The notes beneath the pieces were generated by a model. It saw only the letters and a program-made list of their open reading frames with translations, searched no databases and was not told the DNA's origin. The position numbers were made by a program, and so were the translations under genes. A DNA stretch of 60,899 nt from Ruegeria sp. R13_0. GTDB taxonomy: Bacteria; Pseudomonadota; Alphaproteobacteria; Rhodobacterales; Rhodobacteraceae. Below are positions 25,118-34,679 of the stretch, in pieces. The stretch covers positions 1-60,899 of the forward strand of contig NZ_JAGHRB010000019.1 of assembly GCF_017743995.1 (NCBI RefSeq), in the 5' to 3' direction. Every line of letters starts with the position of its first letter. Position 1 is the first letter of the stretch.

Positions 25118-27589
25118 ATGATTGATACGCTCGCGCAATCGACGCTCAATATCCAAAAGGATGAAACCAGCCGCGGCAAGCCGCTGCCGAGTCATGTCAA
25201 ATGCGCCATCATTGGCGGTGGTGTGGTGGGCTGCTCGATCCTGTACCATCTGGCCAAGTTTGGCTGGAAGGACACCATCCTGCTTGAGCGGAATGAACTA
25301 ACCTCGGGGTCGTCCTGGCACGCGGCCGGGCAAATTCACACGATCTCGGCAGATCCGAATATCTCGCGCCTGCAAAGCTACACGATCAACCTCTATAAGG
25401 AGATCGAAGAGCTGTCCGGCCAGTCCGTCGGCCTTCACCTGACCGGTGGCTTCTATCTGGCATCGAACAAGACGTGGTATGATTATCTGAAGCGCGAGCG
25501 TTCGAAGGCGCGCTATATGGGGCTGGATCAGGAATTTATCAGCCCCGAGGAAGTGGCCCGCCGCCATCCGTTGATTGATCCGAAGTATTATTACGCCGCG
25601 CTGTGGGACGACCAAGACGGTGACCTTGATCCTTCAGGCACCACGTATGCCTTTGCCAAAGCCGCACGTCACTACGGTGGTCAGTATTTCACACACACCC
25701 CTGTCACCGGCACTAAAATGCGTCCGGACGGCATGTGGGAGGTGACAACCTCGCGCGGGACCGTGATTGCCGAGCATGTGGTGAACTGTGGTGGTCTCTG
25801 GGCGCGTGAAGTCGGGCATATGGCAGGGCTGAACCTGCCGGTGCAGCCGATGGAGCACCACTATCTGCTGACTGACCGCATCGATGAAGTGGCCAACTTC
25901 GGCTCGCGCCTGCCCTGCGGCTTTGACTATGAGGCGAACCTGTATTTCCGGCAGGAACGCGACGGGATGCTGCTGGGAACTTATGAGCCGGTCGGTGTTC
26001 CTTGGAAAGTCGAAGGCACACCCTGGGATTTTGGGCACGAACTGCTGCAACCGAACCTTGAACACATTGCCGACCGTCTGGAACTGGGATTTGATCGTAT
26101 TCCGGCACTGGCGAACGCGGGTATCAAGGACGCAATCAACGGGCCCTTTACCTTTGGCCCTGACGGCAACCCGATGATCGGACCTGTTCCCGGGATGCGG
26201 AATTACTGGGCGGCTGTCGGCGTCATGGCGGGCTTCTGCCAAGGTGGCGGTGTCGGTCTGACCATGGCGGAGTGGATGATCGATGGCGAACCGTCCATCG
26301 ACGTATGGGCAATGGATATTGCGCGCTTCGGCGACTGGGCCTCGCCGGATTGGGGCACCGTAAAGTCCTGCGAAAACTACGAGCGTCGCTTCGTGATGAC
26401 CTTCCCGAACGAAACGCTACCAAAGGGCCGTCGTCAGCAGACCACCGCGCTTTATGACCGCTTCGTCCAGAAGGGCGCTGTCATGGGTCAGGCCTTTGGG
26501 CTGGAGCACGTCCTTTGGTTCGCTAACGGACCTGAGGACGCCCATGAGGAACCGACATTCGAACGCAACCGGTCGTTCGACTACGTCGCCACGGAATGCG
26601 AAGCCGTGCAGACCGCCGTTGGCGGCATCGAACTGGCCAACTTTGCCAAGCACGAGATCAGAGGCCCCGGTGCACGTGAATGGCTCAACAAAACCATGGC
26701 GGGCTATGTGCCCAAGCCGGGCCGTATCACGCTGGCTCCGATGCTGACCGAAAAAGGCCGTCTCTATGGAGATCTGACTATTGCTTGTCTGGATGACGAA
26801 CACTTTATGCTCTTTGGATCAGGGGCGATGCAGGATGCGCACAGCAGGTTCTGGGCAAAGACCCTGCCGGAAAGTGTGACCCATCAGAACCAGACCGGTG
26901 ATTGGCACGGTATTGGACTGTCCGGCCCGAAATCACGTGAGTTGTTGCAGCGTATAACACGCAAGGATGTGTCCGCCGAAGCGATGAAGTTCCGCGACAC
27001 TTGCGAAACCTTCGTTGGCGGTGTGCCGGTAATCCTGAACCGGATCAGCTTCTCAGGTGAGTTGGGATACGAGATCTACTGCCGTCCGCAATACCTGATC
27101 CGTTTGTCTGAGGCGATCGAGGAAGCGGGTGCCGATCTGGGTTTCAAGTGGTACGGCAACCGCACTCTGATGAGCTTACGTCTTGACAAAGGTTGGGGAG
27201 CCTGGGGGCTGGAATTTCGCCCTGACTTCAACGCCATTGAAAGCGGCATGGATGTCTTCATCAACTGGAACAAGGATTTTGTCGGCAAGGACACGACCTT
27301 GAAGATCAAGGAAGAAGGCGTAGGCCGCAAGCTGGTCATTCTGGATATCGATACCTCGATCGACGTGACACTGGACGAGGCGGTTCTGAAAGATGGCGCA
27401 GCGGTGGGCTACATCACCTCGGGCGGCTATTCGCACCGGTCGCAGAAATCCATGGCGCTGGCCTATGTCAGCGTCGAAAACGCCGCAGCGGGGTCGAAAC
27501 TTCAAGTCGAAATCCTGGGTGAGATGCGCGACGCAGAGGTCCTTGACGGGCCGATCTACGACGCCGAAGGCACACGCATGCGCGGCTAA
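25118..27589 (+). CDS. Dimethylglycine dehydrogenase-like FAD/folate enzyme
   Basis: An 823-residue multidomain protein. It has an N-terminal DAO-type FAD domain (AIIGGGVVGCSILYHLA, about 29-45), with SSWHAAGQ (about 65-72) containing the histidine used for covalent FAD in this family. An FAO_M linker domain follows at about 375-430, then a GcvT aminomethyltransferase-like folate domain (about 430-720; LSFSGELGYEIY-type segment seen as ISFSGELGYEIYC) and its C-terminal barrel. It oxidatively removes a methyl group from dimethylglycine and passes the one-carbon unit to tetrahydrofolate. It lies between the MttB-like gene and the sarcosine oxidase operon. Confidence 0.85.
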   Translation: MIDTLAQSTLNIQKDETSRGKPLPSHVKCAIIGGGVVGCSILYHLAKFGWKDTILLERNELTSGSSWHAAGQIHTISADPNISRLQSYTINLYKEIEELSGQSVGLHLTGGFYLASNKTWYDYLKRERSKARYMGLDQEFISPEEVARRHPLIDPKYYYAALWDDQDGDLDPSGTTYAFAKAARHYGGQYFTHTPVTGTKMRPDGMWEVTTSRGTVIAEHVVNCGGLWAREVGHMAGLNLPVQPMEHHYLLTDRIDEVANFGSRLPCGFDYEANLYFRQERDGMLLGTYEPVGVPWKVEGTPWDFGHELLQPNLEHIADRLELGFDRIPALANAGIKDAINGPFTFGPDGNPMIGPVPGMRNYWAAVGVMAGFCQGGGVGLTMAEWMIDGEPSIDVWAMDIARFGDWASPDWGTVKSCENYERRFVMTFPNETLPKGRRQQTTALYDRFVQKGAVMGQAFGLEHVLWFANGPEDAHEEPTFERNRSFDYVATECEAVQTAVGGIELANFAKHEIRGPGAREWLNKTMAGYVPKPGRITLAPMLTEKGRLYGDLTIACLDDEHFMLFGSGAMQDAHSRFWAKTLPESVTHQNQTGDWHGIGLSGPKSRELLQRITRKDVSAEAMKFRDTCETFVGGVPVILNRISFSGELGYEIYCRPQYLIRLSEAIEEAGADLGFKWYGNRTLMSLRLDKGWGAWGLEFRPDFNAIESGMDVFINWNKDFVGKDTTLKIKEEGVGRKLVILDIDTSIDVTLDEAVLKDGAAVGYITSGGYSHRSQKSMALAYVSVENAAAGSKLQVEILGEMRDAEVLDGPIYDAEGTRMRG

Positions 27590-27603
27590 CCGGGGAAAAG
27601 CAA

Positions 27604-28629
27604 ATGACGCAGCAGCAGAAAATATCCGTGAAAGGTTCGCAGCCAGCCAAGGTTGCATCCTCGCAGCGTTACATCTTTCTGTTGCTGCGCAGTTGTTCGG
27701 CTTTTGACGTTTGCGCCGCAGTAGAGGCGTTGAAGGACGCAAACCGCACCTCTGACGACATCGCTTATGACTGGGTTTTTGTCAGCGATGATGGGTCTCC
27801 GTGCCTCACGTCCGGCGGAATAGAATTGCCGGTTGAGTGCGATCTTTTTGATCTGAAACACCGCGATACGCTGTTGGTGTTCGGAGGCGAAGCATTTGCG
27901 CAGGCCGCCACACCGAAAGTGCTGAGCTGGTTGCGCAAACAGGCACGGATCGGTGTGACCATCGGAGGGATCAGTAGCGGGGTGCACACATTGCTTAAAG
28001 CAGGGGTGTTGCCGAACGAAGGGATCACCACGCATTGGAACTATCGCAGCGTCCTTCAGGAACAATTCGAAGACATCGACATTGGGCGTGCACTATATAG
28101 CCTGAACGGTAACAGGTTCACATGCGCGGGTGGGTTAGCGACAGTGGATCTGATGTTGCATCTGATTGCGCGCGACAATGGTGCAGAGACTGCAACCTGG
28201 GTCGCCGACAATCTGGTCTGTTCAGCCCCGCGAAGCGCATCGCAGGAACAAACGATCTCGCAATGCTCGCGGATCGGAGATCGCAACACCAAGGTATCCG
28301 AAGCGGTTGATATAATGCTGGACACGCTGGAAACGCCCATCAGCCCCAGTCAGATCGCAGACGAGGTTGGAATCTCGACACGCCAATTGGAGCGGCTGTT
28401 CAATCGCCATATGAACGTATCCCCCAAGGTCTATTACATGCGACTGCGGATAGAAAAAGCGCGCATGATGCTGTTGCAGACCAACCTGAAAACCATCGAG
28501 GTGGCGATCGCCTGTGGCTTCAATAGTCCCAGCCATTTCTCGAAAATCTATCGTAAGCATTTTGGCATGTCCCCGTACCGCGAACGCGGGTTTCACGGTG
28601 GTATGGACAACGAAAGATCCGAGCCATGA
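27604..28629 (+). CDS. GlxA/GbdR-like AraC-family regulator
   Basis: A 341-residue regulator. The N-terminal DJ-1/PfpI-like (glutamine-amidotransferase-like) sensor domain covers about residues 20-200, with VGTIGGISSGVHTLLKAG-type elbow (GGISSGVHTLLKAG). The C-terminal AraC HTH (about 240-335) shows SPSQIADEVGISTRQLERLF and IEVAIACGFNSPSHFSKIYR. GbdR proteins of this architecture sense betaine/dimethylglycine and activate their catabolism. The start follows GGGGAAAAG. It overlaps soxB by 4 bases, so it is part of the same transcript. The elbow has Ser where many relatives have Cys. Confidence 0.88.
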   Translation: MTQQQKISVKGSQPAKVASSQRYIFLLLRSCSAFDVCAAVEALKDANRTSDDIAYDWVFVSDDGSPCLTSGGIELPVECDLFDLKHRDTLLVFGGEAFAQAATPKVLSWLRKQARIGVTIGGISSGVHTLLKAGVLPNEGITTHWNYRSVLQEQFEDIDIGRALYSLNGNRFTCAGGLATVDLMLHLIARDNGAETATWVADNLVCSAPRSASQEQTISQCSRIGDRNTKVSEAVDIMLDTLETPISPSQIADEVGISTRQLERLFNRHMNVSPKVYYMRLRIEKARMMLLQTNLKTIEVAIACGFNSPSHFSKIYRKHFGMSPYRERGFHGGMDNERSEP

Positions 28630-29867
28630 ATTACAACGTCTTCAATCTGCTCTGGCAGGGCATCAAGGGCCATAACGGATGGCCGCAGGCCTGGCGCTCG
28701 CCCGAGCCGAAAACACGCTACGACGCGGTGATCGTGGGCGGCGGTGGCCATGGGCTTGCCACGGCTTACTACTTGGCGCGCGAGTATGGCATGACCAACA
28801 TCGCTCTGTTGGAAAAGGGGTGGCTGGGCGGCGGCAATACTGGTCGCAACACAACCAACGTGCGATCGGACTACATGTTTCCCGAAAGCGCGGCCGTCTA
28901 TGACATGGCTTTGCGGCTCTATGAAGGGCTGGGGAAGGATCTGAACTATAACATAATGCTCAGCCAGCGCGGATGGCTGACCCTGATACATGACCAGCAC
29001 CAGATGGAGAGCGCCCGACACAAGGCCAACTGGCTGCAGTGCAACGGTGTCGATGGCGAGATCATCGGCGCTGACAAGGTGCGGGAAATGTTGCCCGGAA
29101 TGGAGATGAATGGTCGATACCCGGTTCGTGGTGCCTTCCTGCAAAAACGCGGCGGCACCATTCGGCACGACGCTGTGGCTTGGGGTTATGCCCGCGCCGC
29201 TGATCGTTTGGGTGTCGATATTATCCAGAACTGCGAGGTGCAGGGCTTTGACATGGCCGACGGCAAAATCGTGGCCGTGAACACGTCCCGAGGACGGATT
29301 GAAACCGACCGTGTGGGCGTTGCCACCGCGGGCCACTCGGGCGTGATCGCCGAAATGGCCGGGTTTCGTCTGCCGATTACATCACATTGCCTGCAGGCCA
29401 TGGTATCTGAGCCAGTGAAGCCATTCCTTAACCATGTGGTGATTTCACCGGGCACGGGTGTTTACATCAACCAGACCCAGAAAGGGGAGATGGTGATGGG
29501 TGGGGTGTTAGACCTCTACCATTCTTACGGCCAACGCGGCACCTTTCCGACAATCGAAAAGGTTATCACTTCAGCGGTCGAGATGTTCCCGACCTTCAGC
29601 CAGATGCGCCTGATGCGCCATTGGGCGGGGATCGTGGATATTTCACCGGATTCGTCGCCGATCCTTGGCCAGACTCCGGTTGAGAACATGTTCATCAACT
29701 GCGGCTGGGGAACCGGCGGTTTCAAGGCGATACCAGCAGGGGGATACTTGCTTGCCCATTGCATCGCCAAGGGCTCTCCGCATGAGCTTGCTGCACCGTT
29801 TGGCCTCAACCGCTTCCGCGAGAACCGTCTGATCGACGAGGGCGCGGCGGCTGGTATCGCGCACTGA
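28626..29867 (+). CDS. soxB: Sarcosine oxidase beta subunit
   Basis: A 413-residue FAD-binding subunit of heterotetrameric sarcosine oxidase. It begins with the typical N-terminal segment (NVFNLLWQGIKGHNGWPQAW). The dinucleotide motif is IVGGGGHGLATAYYLA (about 37-52) and the GGNTGRNTTNVRSDY segment (about 71-85) is characteristic of SoxB. It oxidises sarcosine to glycine with methylene-tetrahydrofolate and peroxide as products. The ATG overlaps the regulator's TGA. First gene of soxBDAG. Confidence 0.93.
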   Translation: MNYNVFNLLWQGIKGHNGWPQAWRSPEPKTRYDAVIVGGGGHGLATAYYLAREYGMTNIALLEKGWLGGGNTGRNTTNVRSDYMFPESAAVYDMALRLYEGLGKDLNYNIMLSQRGWLTLIHDQHQMESARHKANWLQCNGVDGEIIGADKVREMLPGMEMNGRYPVRGAFLQKRGGTIRHDAVAWGYARAADRLGVDIIQNCEVQGFDMADGKIVAVNTSRGRIETDRVGVATAGHSGVIAEMAGFRLPITSHCLQAMVSEPVKPFLNHVVISPGTGVYINQTQKGEMVMGGVLDLYHSYGQRGTFPTIEKVITSAVEMFPTFSQMRLMRHWAGIVDISPDSSPILGQTPVENMFINCGWGTGGFKAIPAGGYLLAHCIAKGSPHELAAPFGLNRFRENRLIDEGAAAGIAH

Positions 29868-29879
29868 GGGGTAAGAGAA

Positions 29880-30167
29880 ATGATCGTTATCACATGCCCG
29901 TATTGCCAGGAAATCCGCCACGAGGAAGAGCTGACCTATGGTGGCGAGGCCGAAATTATCCGCCCACTTGAGCCTGAAAAAGCGAGCGACGACGAATGGA
30001 CCGAATACCTCTATTTCCGCACCAATCCCAAGGGTGTGCATCAGGAACAATGGTGTTGCTCGGGTGGGTGCGGACAATGGTTCAAAGTCGCCCGTGACAC
30101 AGTGAGCCACGAGGTTCTTGAAGTCACGACTTTCAACATGAAACTCAAAACCGGAGGTCCGGCGTGA
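29880..30167 (+). CDS. soxD: Sarcosine oxidase delta subunit
   Basis: A 95-residue small zinc subunit. Cysteine pairs CPYC (residues 6-9) and CCSGGC (about 59-64) provide the metal site, and the length and tail WFKVARDTVSHEV are typical of SoxD. It is 12 bases after soxB and its TGA overlaps the GTG start of soxA. Confidence 0.92.
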   Translation: MIVITCPYCQEIRHEEELTYGGEAEIIRPLEPEKASDDEWTEYLYFRTNPKGVHQEQWCCSGGCGQWFKVARDTVSHEVLEVTTFNMKLKTGGPA

Positions 30168-33085
30168 GCGGTTTTCGTTTGGAAAATGGCGGGCGGATCG
30201 ACCGCTCGCACCCCTTTCGGTTTACTTATAACGGCCGGTCTCTCAGTGGTTTCGCAGGTGATACGCTGGCCTCGGCGCTCTTGGCCAACGGAAGCGGTAT
30301 CATAGGGCGTAGTTTCAAATATCACCGCCCCCGCGGGATATATGCTGCCGGTGTTGAGGACCCGAATGCCATGCTGGCTGTGCGCGATGCGCATGGTTAT
30401 GAGCCGGGCCTGCGGGCAGGCCAGGTCGCCCTGGTCGATGGTCTCGAAGCCAAGTCGGTCACGGGTTGGCCGTCGCCCGACTTTGATCTTGTCGCCTCAT
30501 TCACGCGATTTGCCGCGCCGTTTATGACGGCAGGTTTTTATTACAAAACACTCAAGTGGCCGAATTGGAGTTGGTACGAAGAAGCCATCCGAAAGGCAGC
30601 CGGTTTCGGTCTGCCCGACGGAGCGGTTGACGGCCGTTTGCGCGAATACCGCCATGCGACATGTGATGTGCTGGTGATCGGAGCAGGCCCTGCCGGCCTT
30701 GCCGCTGTCAGGGCCCTGAAAGGTTCGGGCCGCGATGTCGTGCTTGTCGATCACGCCAACGCTGCAGGCGGCGCGCTGCGTTGGGAAGATGCCGATGTTG
30801 ACGGGCAAAGCGGCATGGACTGGGCCGACGGCGTGGTTTCCGACTTTACGGCCGAGGGCGGAACGTTGCTTCTCAATACCTTCGTGACGGGGGCCTATGA
30901 GGGAAACTTCTTTACCATGGTCGAAAGCCTTGTTGACGAAGGCGGTCTGAAGGGTGAACGCATTTGGAAGCTCAAAGCCGAGCATGTCATTCTGGCTACA
31001 GGGTCTGTGGATCGTCCGCTGGTTTACCAGAACAACGACCGCCCGGGCACGTTGCTATCGTCTTCTGTTCGTCAATTCATCGGTGAATATGGCGTGGCTG
31101 CAGGTCAACAGTTGGTGATTTTCACGAACAATGACAGCGGGTATCTGACGGCTTTGAAGGTGGCCCGGGCGGGGCTGAGCGCTCCGCATATTATTGATAC
31201 CAGGCAAGCGCCGTCCGAGGCCCATGTCGAGGCCGCGAGAGCGGCGGGATCGCGGGTGCATCTCGGGGCTCATGTCTCAAACGTGACCGGTGGCAAACAC
31301 GTCAAGGCAGTTGCGGTTTCAGGCGAAAGTGGCCAGCAGGTTAGCTTGCCGTGTGACGCCATTGCTTTGGCAGGCGGCTCTACCCCCGTCGTCCATCTGG
31401 CAGCGCACCGTGGTTCAAAGCCGGTCTACGACGAGGCATCTGCATCCTTCGTTTGCCCAACCCTGCCACGCAGATGGTACAGTGCTGGGGCTGTAACCGG
31501 TGCGCGTAATCTGGCCGAGGTGCTCGCGCAAGGCCACGAGGCGGCGCAGACGATTGCGAATACTGGTGCAGATGTTCCGCAATCGGAAGTTATGCTGGGC
31601 ATGGGGGGTGTCGCCGCCATGTGGCAGGCGCCCACCGGCAATCCGAAGAATATGTTCGTCGATCTGCAAAACGACGTGAAAGCGTCAGATATCAAACTGG
31701 CCGCACGTGAAAACTATGTCTCGGTCGAGCATCTGAAACGCTACACCACGTTGGGGATGGGAACAGATCAGGGACGCACGTCCAACATCAACGGTCTGGC
31801 CATAATGGCAGATGCAACAGGTCGCGATATCGGAGTGGTCGGCACCACGACCTTCCGCCCGCCCTATACGGCGACGCGAATGGGCGCGATTGCACATCAT
31901 CGGCAAATGGATGGCTACGCCCCGCGTCGCTTGATGCCTGCGCATCAGGACCATGTTGCACACGGTGCCAAGTTTGAGGACTTCGGCTGGCAACGCCCCG
32001 ATTGGTATGGCTGCAATGGGACTGACCGTGAGGCGGCCATCAAAGTTGAGATGAAAGCTGTGCGAGGCGCGGTAGGTGTGTTTGATGCCTCTCCCCTCGG
32101 CAAGATCGAAGTCGCAGGCCCAGATGCACGGGCGTTCATCAACAAGTTCTATGTCTCCAACCTCACCACCCTGAAAACGGGGCGGGTGCGCTATTCGGTG
32201 ATGTGCCATGACGACGGGATCATTTTTGACGACGGGGTTGTGGCCTGCATCGACGATAATCTGTTCCTCGCCGGACCGACCTCAGGCAATGCCGAATCCG
32301 TTGCCGCATGGTTCGAACGCTGGCGTCAAACCGAATGGCCGGACATGCAGGTGGCGATTGCACCGGTGACGTCAAACTGGGCCGCGATTGCTCTGGCCGG
32401 ACCCAAAGCGCGCGATCTGTTGGCAAAGCTCTCACCTGATTTCGACATCTCGAAAGACGCTTTCCCGCACATGCATTATCGCGAGGGCAACATTGCCGGT
32501 GTTCCGGCCCGCGTCGCACGTGTCTCGTTCACAGGTGAGCTGCAGTACGAAGTCTCCGTACCGGCCCGATACGGTCAAGCACTGATGCAGGCCGCGATGC
32601 GTGAAGGCGACGCCATGGGCGCAAAACGTATCGGAATGGAAGCATGGCTCCGCTTGCGTCTGGAGAAAGGCTATCTGCATCTTGGGTCTGACACCAACGG
32701 ACGCACAACGCCCTTGGATATCGGCATGGGCGGAGTTGTCGCCAAGAAGCAGGCCGATTTCCTTGGCAAGCGTGCCCTGTCACTCCCCTATAATGCCTCT
32801 GGGAGGCGTGAAGAACTTGTTGGTCTCAAACCGATCGACGCTCCGATCCAGATTGGGGGCCGCATTTTGGCAGATGGGTACGACAGCGTTCCATGCCCAA
32901 CCATCGGCAATGTCACCTCGGCATGTGACAGCCCGGATGCAGGCAATATCGCTATGGCGCTGATCGAACGGGGCGCATCGCGCATTGGTGAAAGGGTGAA
33001 TATCTATGCCGAGGGCAGCATCTCGGAGGCCAAGATCTGCGTGCCCGTCTTTGTCGACCCGAAAAACGAAAGGTTGCACGTATGA
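30164..33085 (+). CDS. soxA: Sarcosine oxidase alpha subunit
   Basis: A 973-residue subunit with a GTG start overlapping soxD. The N-terminal 100 residues contain a ferredoxin-like fold (SLSGFAGDTLASALLANG). An NAD/FAD dinucleotide domain follows (VLVIGAGPAGLAAVRALKG, about 171-189), and the C-terminal 370 residues are a GcvT-like tetrahydrofolate-binding domain (RVSFTGELQYEVSVP). The alpha subunit binds NAD and folate and receives the one-carbon unit. Its length is normal for the family. Confidence 0.93.
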   Translation: MSGFRLENGGRIDRSHPFRFTYNGRSLSGFAGDTLASALLANGSGIIGRSFKYHRPRGIYAAGVEDPNAMLAVRDAHGYEPGLRAGQVALVDGLEAKSVTGWPSPDFDLVASFTRFAAPFMTAGFYYKTLKWPNWSWYEEAIRKAAGFGLPDGAVDGRLREYRHATCDVLVIGAGPAGLAAVRALKGSGRDVVLVDHANAAGGALRWEDADVDGQSGMDWADGVVSDFTAEGGTLLLNTFVTGAYEGNFFTMVESLVDEGGLKGERIWKLKAEHVILATGSVDRPLVYQNNDRPGTLLSSSVRQFIGEYGVAAGQQLVIFTNNDSGYLTALKVARAGLSAPHIIDTRQAPSEAHVEAARAAGSRVHLGAHVSNVTGGKHVKAVAVSGESGQQVSLPCDAIALAGGSTPVVHLAAHRGSKPVYDEASASFVCPTLPRRWYSAGAVTGARNLAEVLAQGHEAAQTIANTGADVPQSEVMLGMGGVAAMWQAPTGNPKNMFVDLQNDVKASDIKLAARENYVSVEHLKRYTTLGMGTDQGRTSNINGLAIMADATGRDIGVVGTTTFRPPYTATRMGAIAHHRQMDGYAPRRLMPAHQDHVAHGAKFEDFGWQRPDWYGCNGTDREAAIKVEMKAVRGAVGVFDASPLGKIEVAGPDARAFINKFYVSNLTTLKTGRVRYSVMCHDDGIIFDDGVVACIDDNLFLAGPTSGNAESVAAWFERWRQTEWPDMQVAIAPVTSNWAAIALAGPKARDLLAKLSPDFDISKDAFPHMHYREGNIAGVPARVARVSFTGELQYEVSVPARYGQALMQAAMREGDAMGAKRIGMEAWLRLRLEKGYLHLGSDTNGRTTPLDIGMGGVVAKKQADFLGKRALSLPYNASGRREELVGLKPIDAPIQIGGRILADGYDSVPCPTIGNVTSACDSPDAGNIAMALIERGASRIGERVNIYAEGSISEAKICVPVFVDPKNERLHV

Positions 33086-33663
33086 TGTTGGACACCATTT
33101 CCCCGCTGGGTGGTGATTTTGGATCCACCAATGCACTTGCCTCAATCCCTTGGGTCACAGCGTCCGAGCGCCGTGATTTGGGTGCAGTGCTGATCACCTG
33201 CGCCGCCCCAAGCCCGGAACGCATCAAAAGTATCGGGTTAGCCATTGGGTGTTCACTTCCGCGCTCTCACGGATTGGTCGTAGAGTGCGATGGAAAGCGT
33301 GCGATCTGGCTGACGCCGCGATCTTGGTTGGTGCTTTGCGAGACGGATGACGAAGCGCGGTTGCTCAGGTCCATTGCGTCGAATTTCCCGGATCGATCCG
33401 CGCACGCAAGTCGATATTCGGATGCACTGTGTTGGCTGTCTCTGGAAGGCGCAAAGGCTGAAGAGCTTCTCAATCAGGGCTGTTTCCTGAGCTTCTCACA
33501 AGGTGGCCTTCCCGTGGGCAATTCCAAGCGCACACCAGTCGCGGGCATTTCAGCCGTGATCCTTCGGGAAGCCGAAACCGTTTGGACCATTGGTGTGGAA
33601 CGCAGCCGTGCAAGTTACTTTGTTGAGTGGCTGGAAGGCTTGACCCTGTCAGGAGGAGAATAA
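33082..33663 (+). CDS. soxG: Sarcosine oxidase gamma subunit
   Basis: A 193-residue subunit that starts inside the soxA stop (ATGATG at 33082). It has the family's AIWLTPRSWLVLCE core and a GcvT-like fold. The last segment SYFVEWLEGL is typical. It completes the tetrameric enzyme and ends the catabolic cluster; the DNA beyond is accessory. Confidence 0.9.
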   Translation: MMLDTISPLGGDFGSTNALASIPWVTASERRDLGAVLITCAAPSPERIKSIGLAIGCSLPRSHGLVVECDGKRAIWLTPRSWLVLCETDDEARLLRSIASNFPDRSAHASRYSDALCWLSLEGAKAEELLNQGCFLSFSQGGLPVGNSKRTPVAGISAVILREAETVWTIGVERSRASYFVEWLEGLTLSGGE

Positions 33664-33769
33664 CCAATAACCCGCGCCATTATGGATCTGAAGGTGCAGA
33701 CGCCACCGCTGGCCTGATGTGCCATTGTAGGTTTGCAAACAACCTAAATCGAGGCGTCTTTGGAAGTGA
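33664..33769. other. Short gene-free stretch after soxG
   Basis: About 105 bases with no gene. It contains AGGTTTGCAAACAACCT (33729-33745), whose core GTTTGCAAAC is a perfect 10-base palindrome. There is no clear terminator with a T-run after soxG, which may mean that the original downstream sequence was lost when foreign DNA arrived. Confidence 0.4.
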
Positions 33770-33868
33770 TCAGTAACTTGGCAAATTTTTCCTTACGAAG
33801 GCCTGCCCGCCATCGACGTTCACGTTGCCTGGGACCGTGGTACTCGGGATCGAACGTCCGCTCATTGA
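33770..33868 (+). pseudogene. Fragment of a LysR-type regulator gene
   Basis: One frame reads TWQIFPYEGLPAIDVHVAW before TGA at 33866-33868. This matches LWQVPPYEGLPAIDVHVVW near the C-terminus of the LysR protein at 464-1432. At DNA level, about 46 bases at 33790-33835 differ at only four places from the reverse complement of 559-604. Nothing upstream or downstream in the frame continues the gene, and an in-frame stop lies at 33767. It is a relic, perhaps left by recombination or carried with the element that follows. Confidence 0.6.
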
Positions 33869-34016
33869 ATGTTTGGCATCCTATTCCGCTGCCGCAGCGA
33901 ACTTCCGCTTTCCGCCCGTTCCGCCGATGATTCCTGACATTTGGCACTCATGCGGACAAACCCATTTCGAGAAAACGCCTCTGAGCCCATGTCCTCTCCA
34001 GAATCCTGGAGAAACG

Positions 34017-34556
34017 ATGAAAAACACTGAAAAACCTTTGCAAAAAACCGATCTTGCATCCGTCGCGGAACTCAGCGCTTTTTTTCGGGTCGATAGATCT
34101 GCCGTTCCAAGCCTGATGGGACGAATGGGTGTATCCAAGAGAGGTTCCAGTTTCCCTTGGCCCAGGATTTGGATAATGCTCGGGATCGACCTCGGTTCTG
34201 TGCAGGATCTTGGTGCTTTGAAACAGCCTCTTATGGAACTGAAGGACGTCGCAGCGATGCTGGGGGAGAGCGCGAAGACAACGCGCCGGCGCAGCAACGG
34301 TGAGCACCGGGACAAGACCATCTCTGCCTATATCGATCTTGGCCCGCGGAAGCGCCTGTTCTTCCCGGCGGAAATCCAATCTTGGATCCTGGGTGAACCA
34401 GTGCCATTCGACCGCAGGCAGGAAAGCCTATCCTTCGTTCCTGACAAGGTGAAGAAGGGTAAATACTCGCCGAAGACAAACAATGTTCCTCAGACCGCAC
34501 CGTCACCGGTGCAGTCTGCTGCCAGCCTGTTCATGGCACCGCCCAGGCCCAACTGA
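34017..34556 (+). CDS. Tandem helix-turn-helix protein (excisionase/RDF-like)
   Basis: A 179-residue protein. The ATG at 34017 has CTGGAGAAA directly upstream; the open frame further upstream to 33825 overlaps the lysR fragment and has no start signal. Two HTH-like units are visible: LASVAELSAFFRVDRSAVPS (about 14-33) and LKDVAAMLGESAKTTRRRSN (about 77-96). Each is followed by a wing-like segment, the second reading GPRKRLFFPAEIQSWILG, as in MerR/Xis-like excisionases. The tail is basic (KVKKGKYSPK) and disordered. It ends before a strong terminator. A role as directionality factor or regulator of the recombinases is inferred. Confidence 0.65.
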   Translation: MKNTEKPLQKTDLASVAELSAFFRVDRSAVPSLMGRMGVSKRGSSFPWPRIWIMLGIDLGSVQDLGALKQPLMELKDVAAMLGESAKTTRRRSNGEHRDKTISAYIDLGPRKRLFFPAEIQSWILGEPVPFDRRQESLSFVPDKVKKGKYSPKTNNVPQTAPSPVQSAASLFMAPPRPN

Positions 34557-34594
34557 TCCAAACCCGGGTTTTCGGATACGTCCCTCGGGACCTA

Positions 34595-34629
34595 CCTCCT
34601 TTCTGCACCCGGAAAGGAGGTTTTCTTTT
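34595..34629 (+). terminator. Rho-independent terminator
   Basis: CCTCCTTTC (34595-34603) and GAAAGGAGG (34612-34620) form a 9-base-pair stem, followed by TTTTCTTTT. It ends transcription of the tandem-HTH gene and separates it from the recombinase pair. Confidence 0.8.
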
Positions 34630-34679
34630 GTCTGTAAGCAGGGTGCCGCCATGCCCAATTTATCAGCAACACTCCCGCG

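Noticed and set aside
33825..34016. N-terminal extension of the tandem-HTH gene back to 33825
   Set aside because: It overlaps the lysR fragment in another frame and has no start signal. The ATG at 34017 has a good ribosome site.
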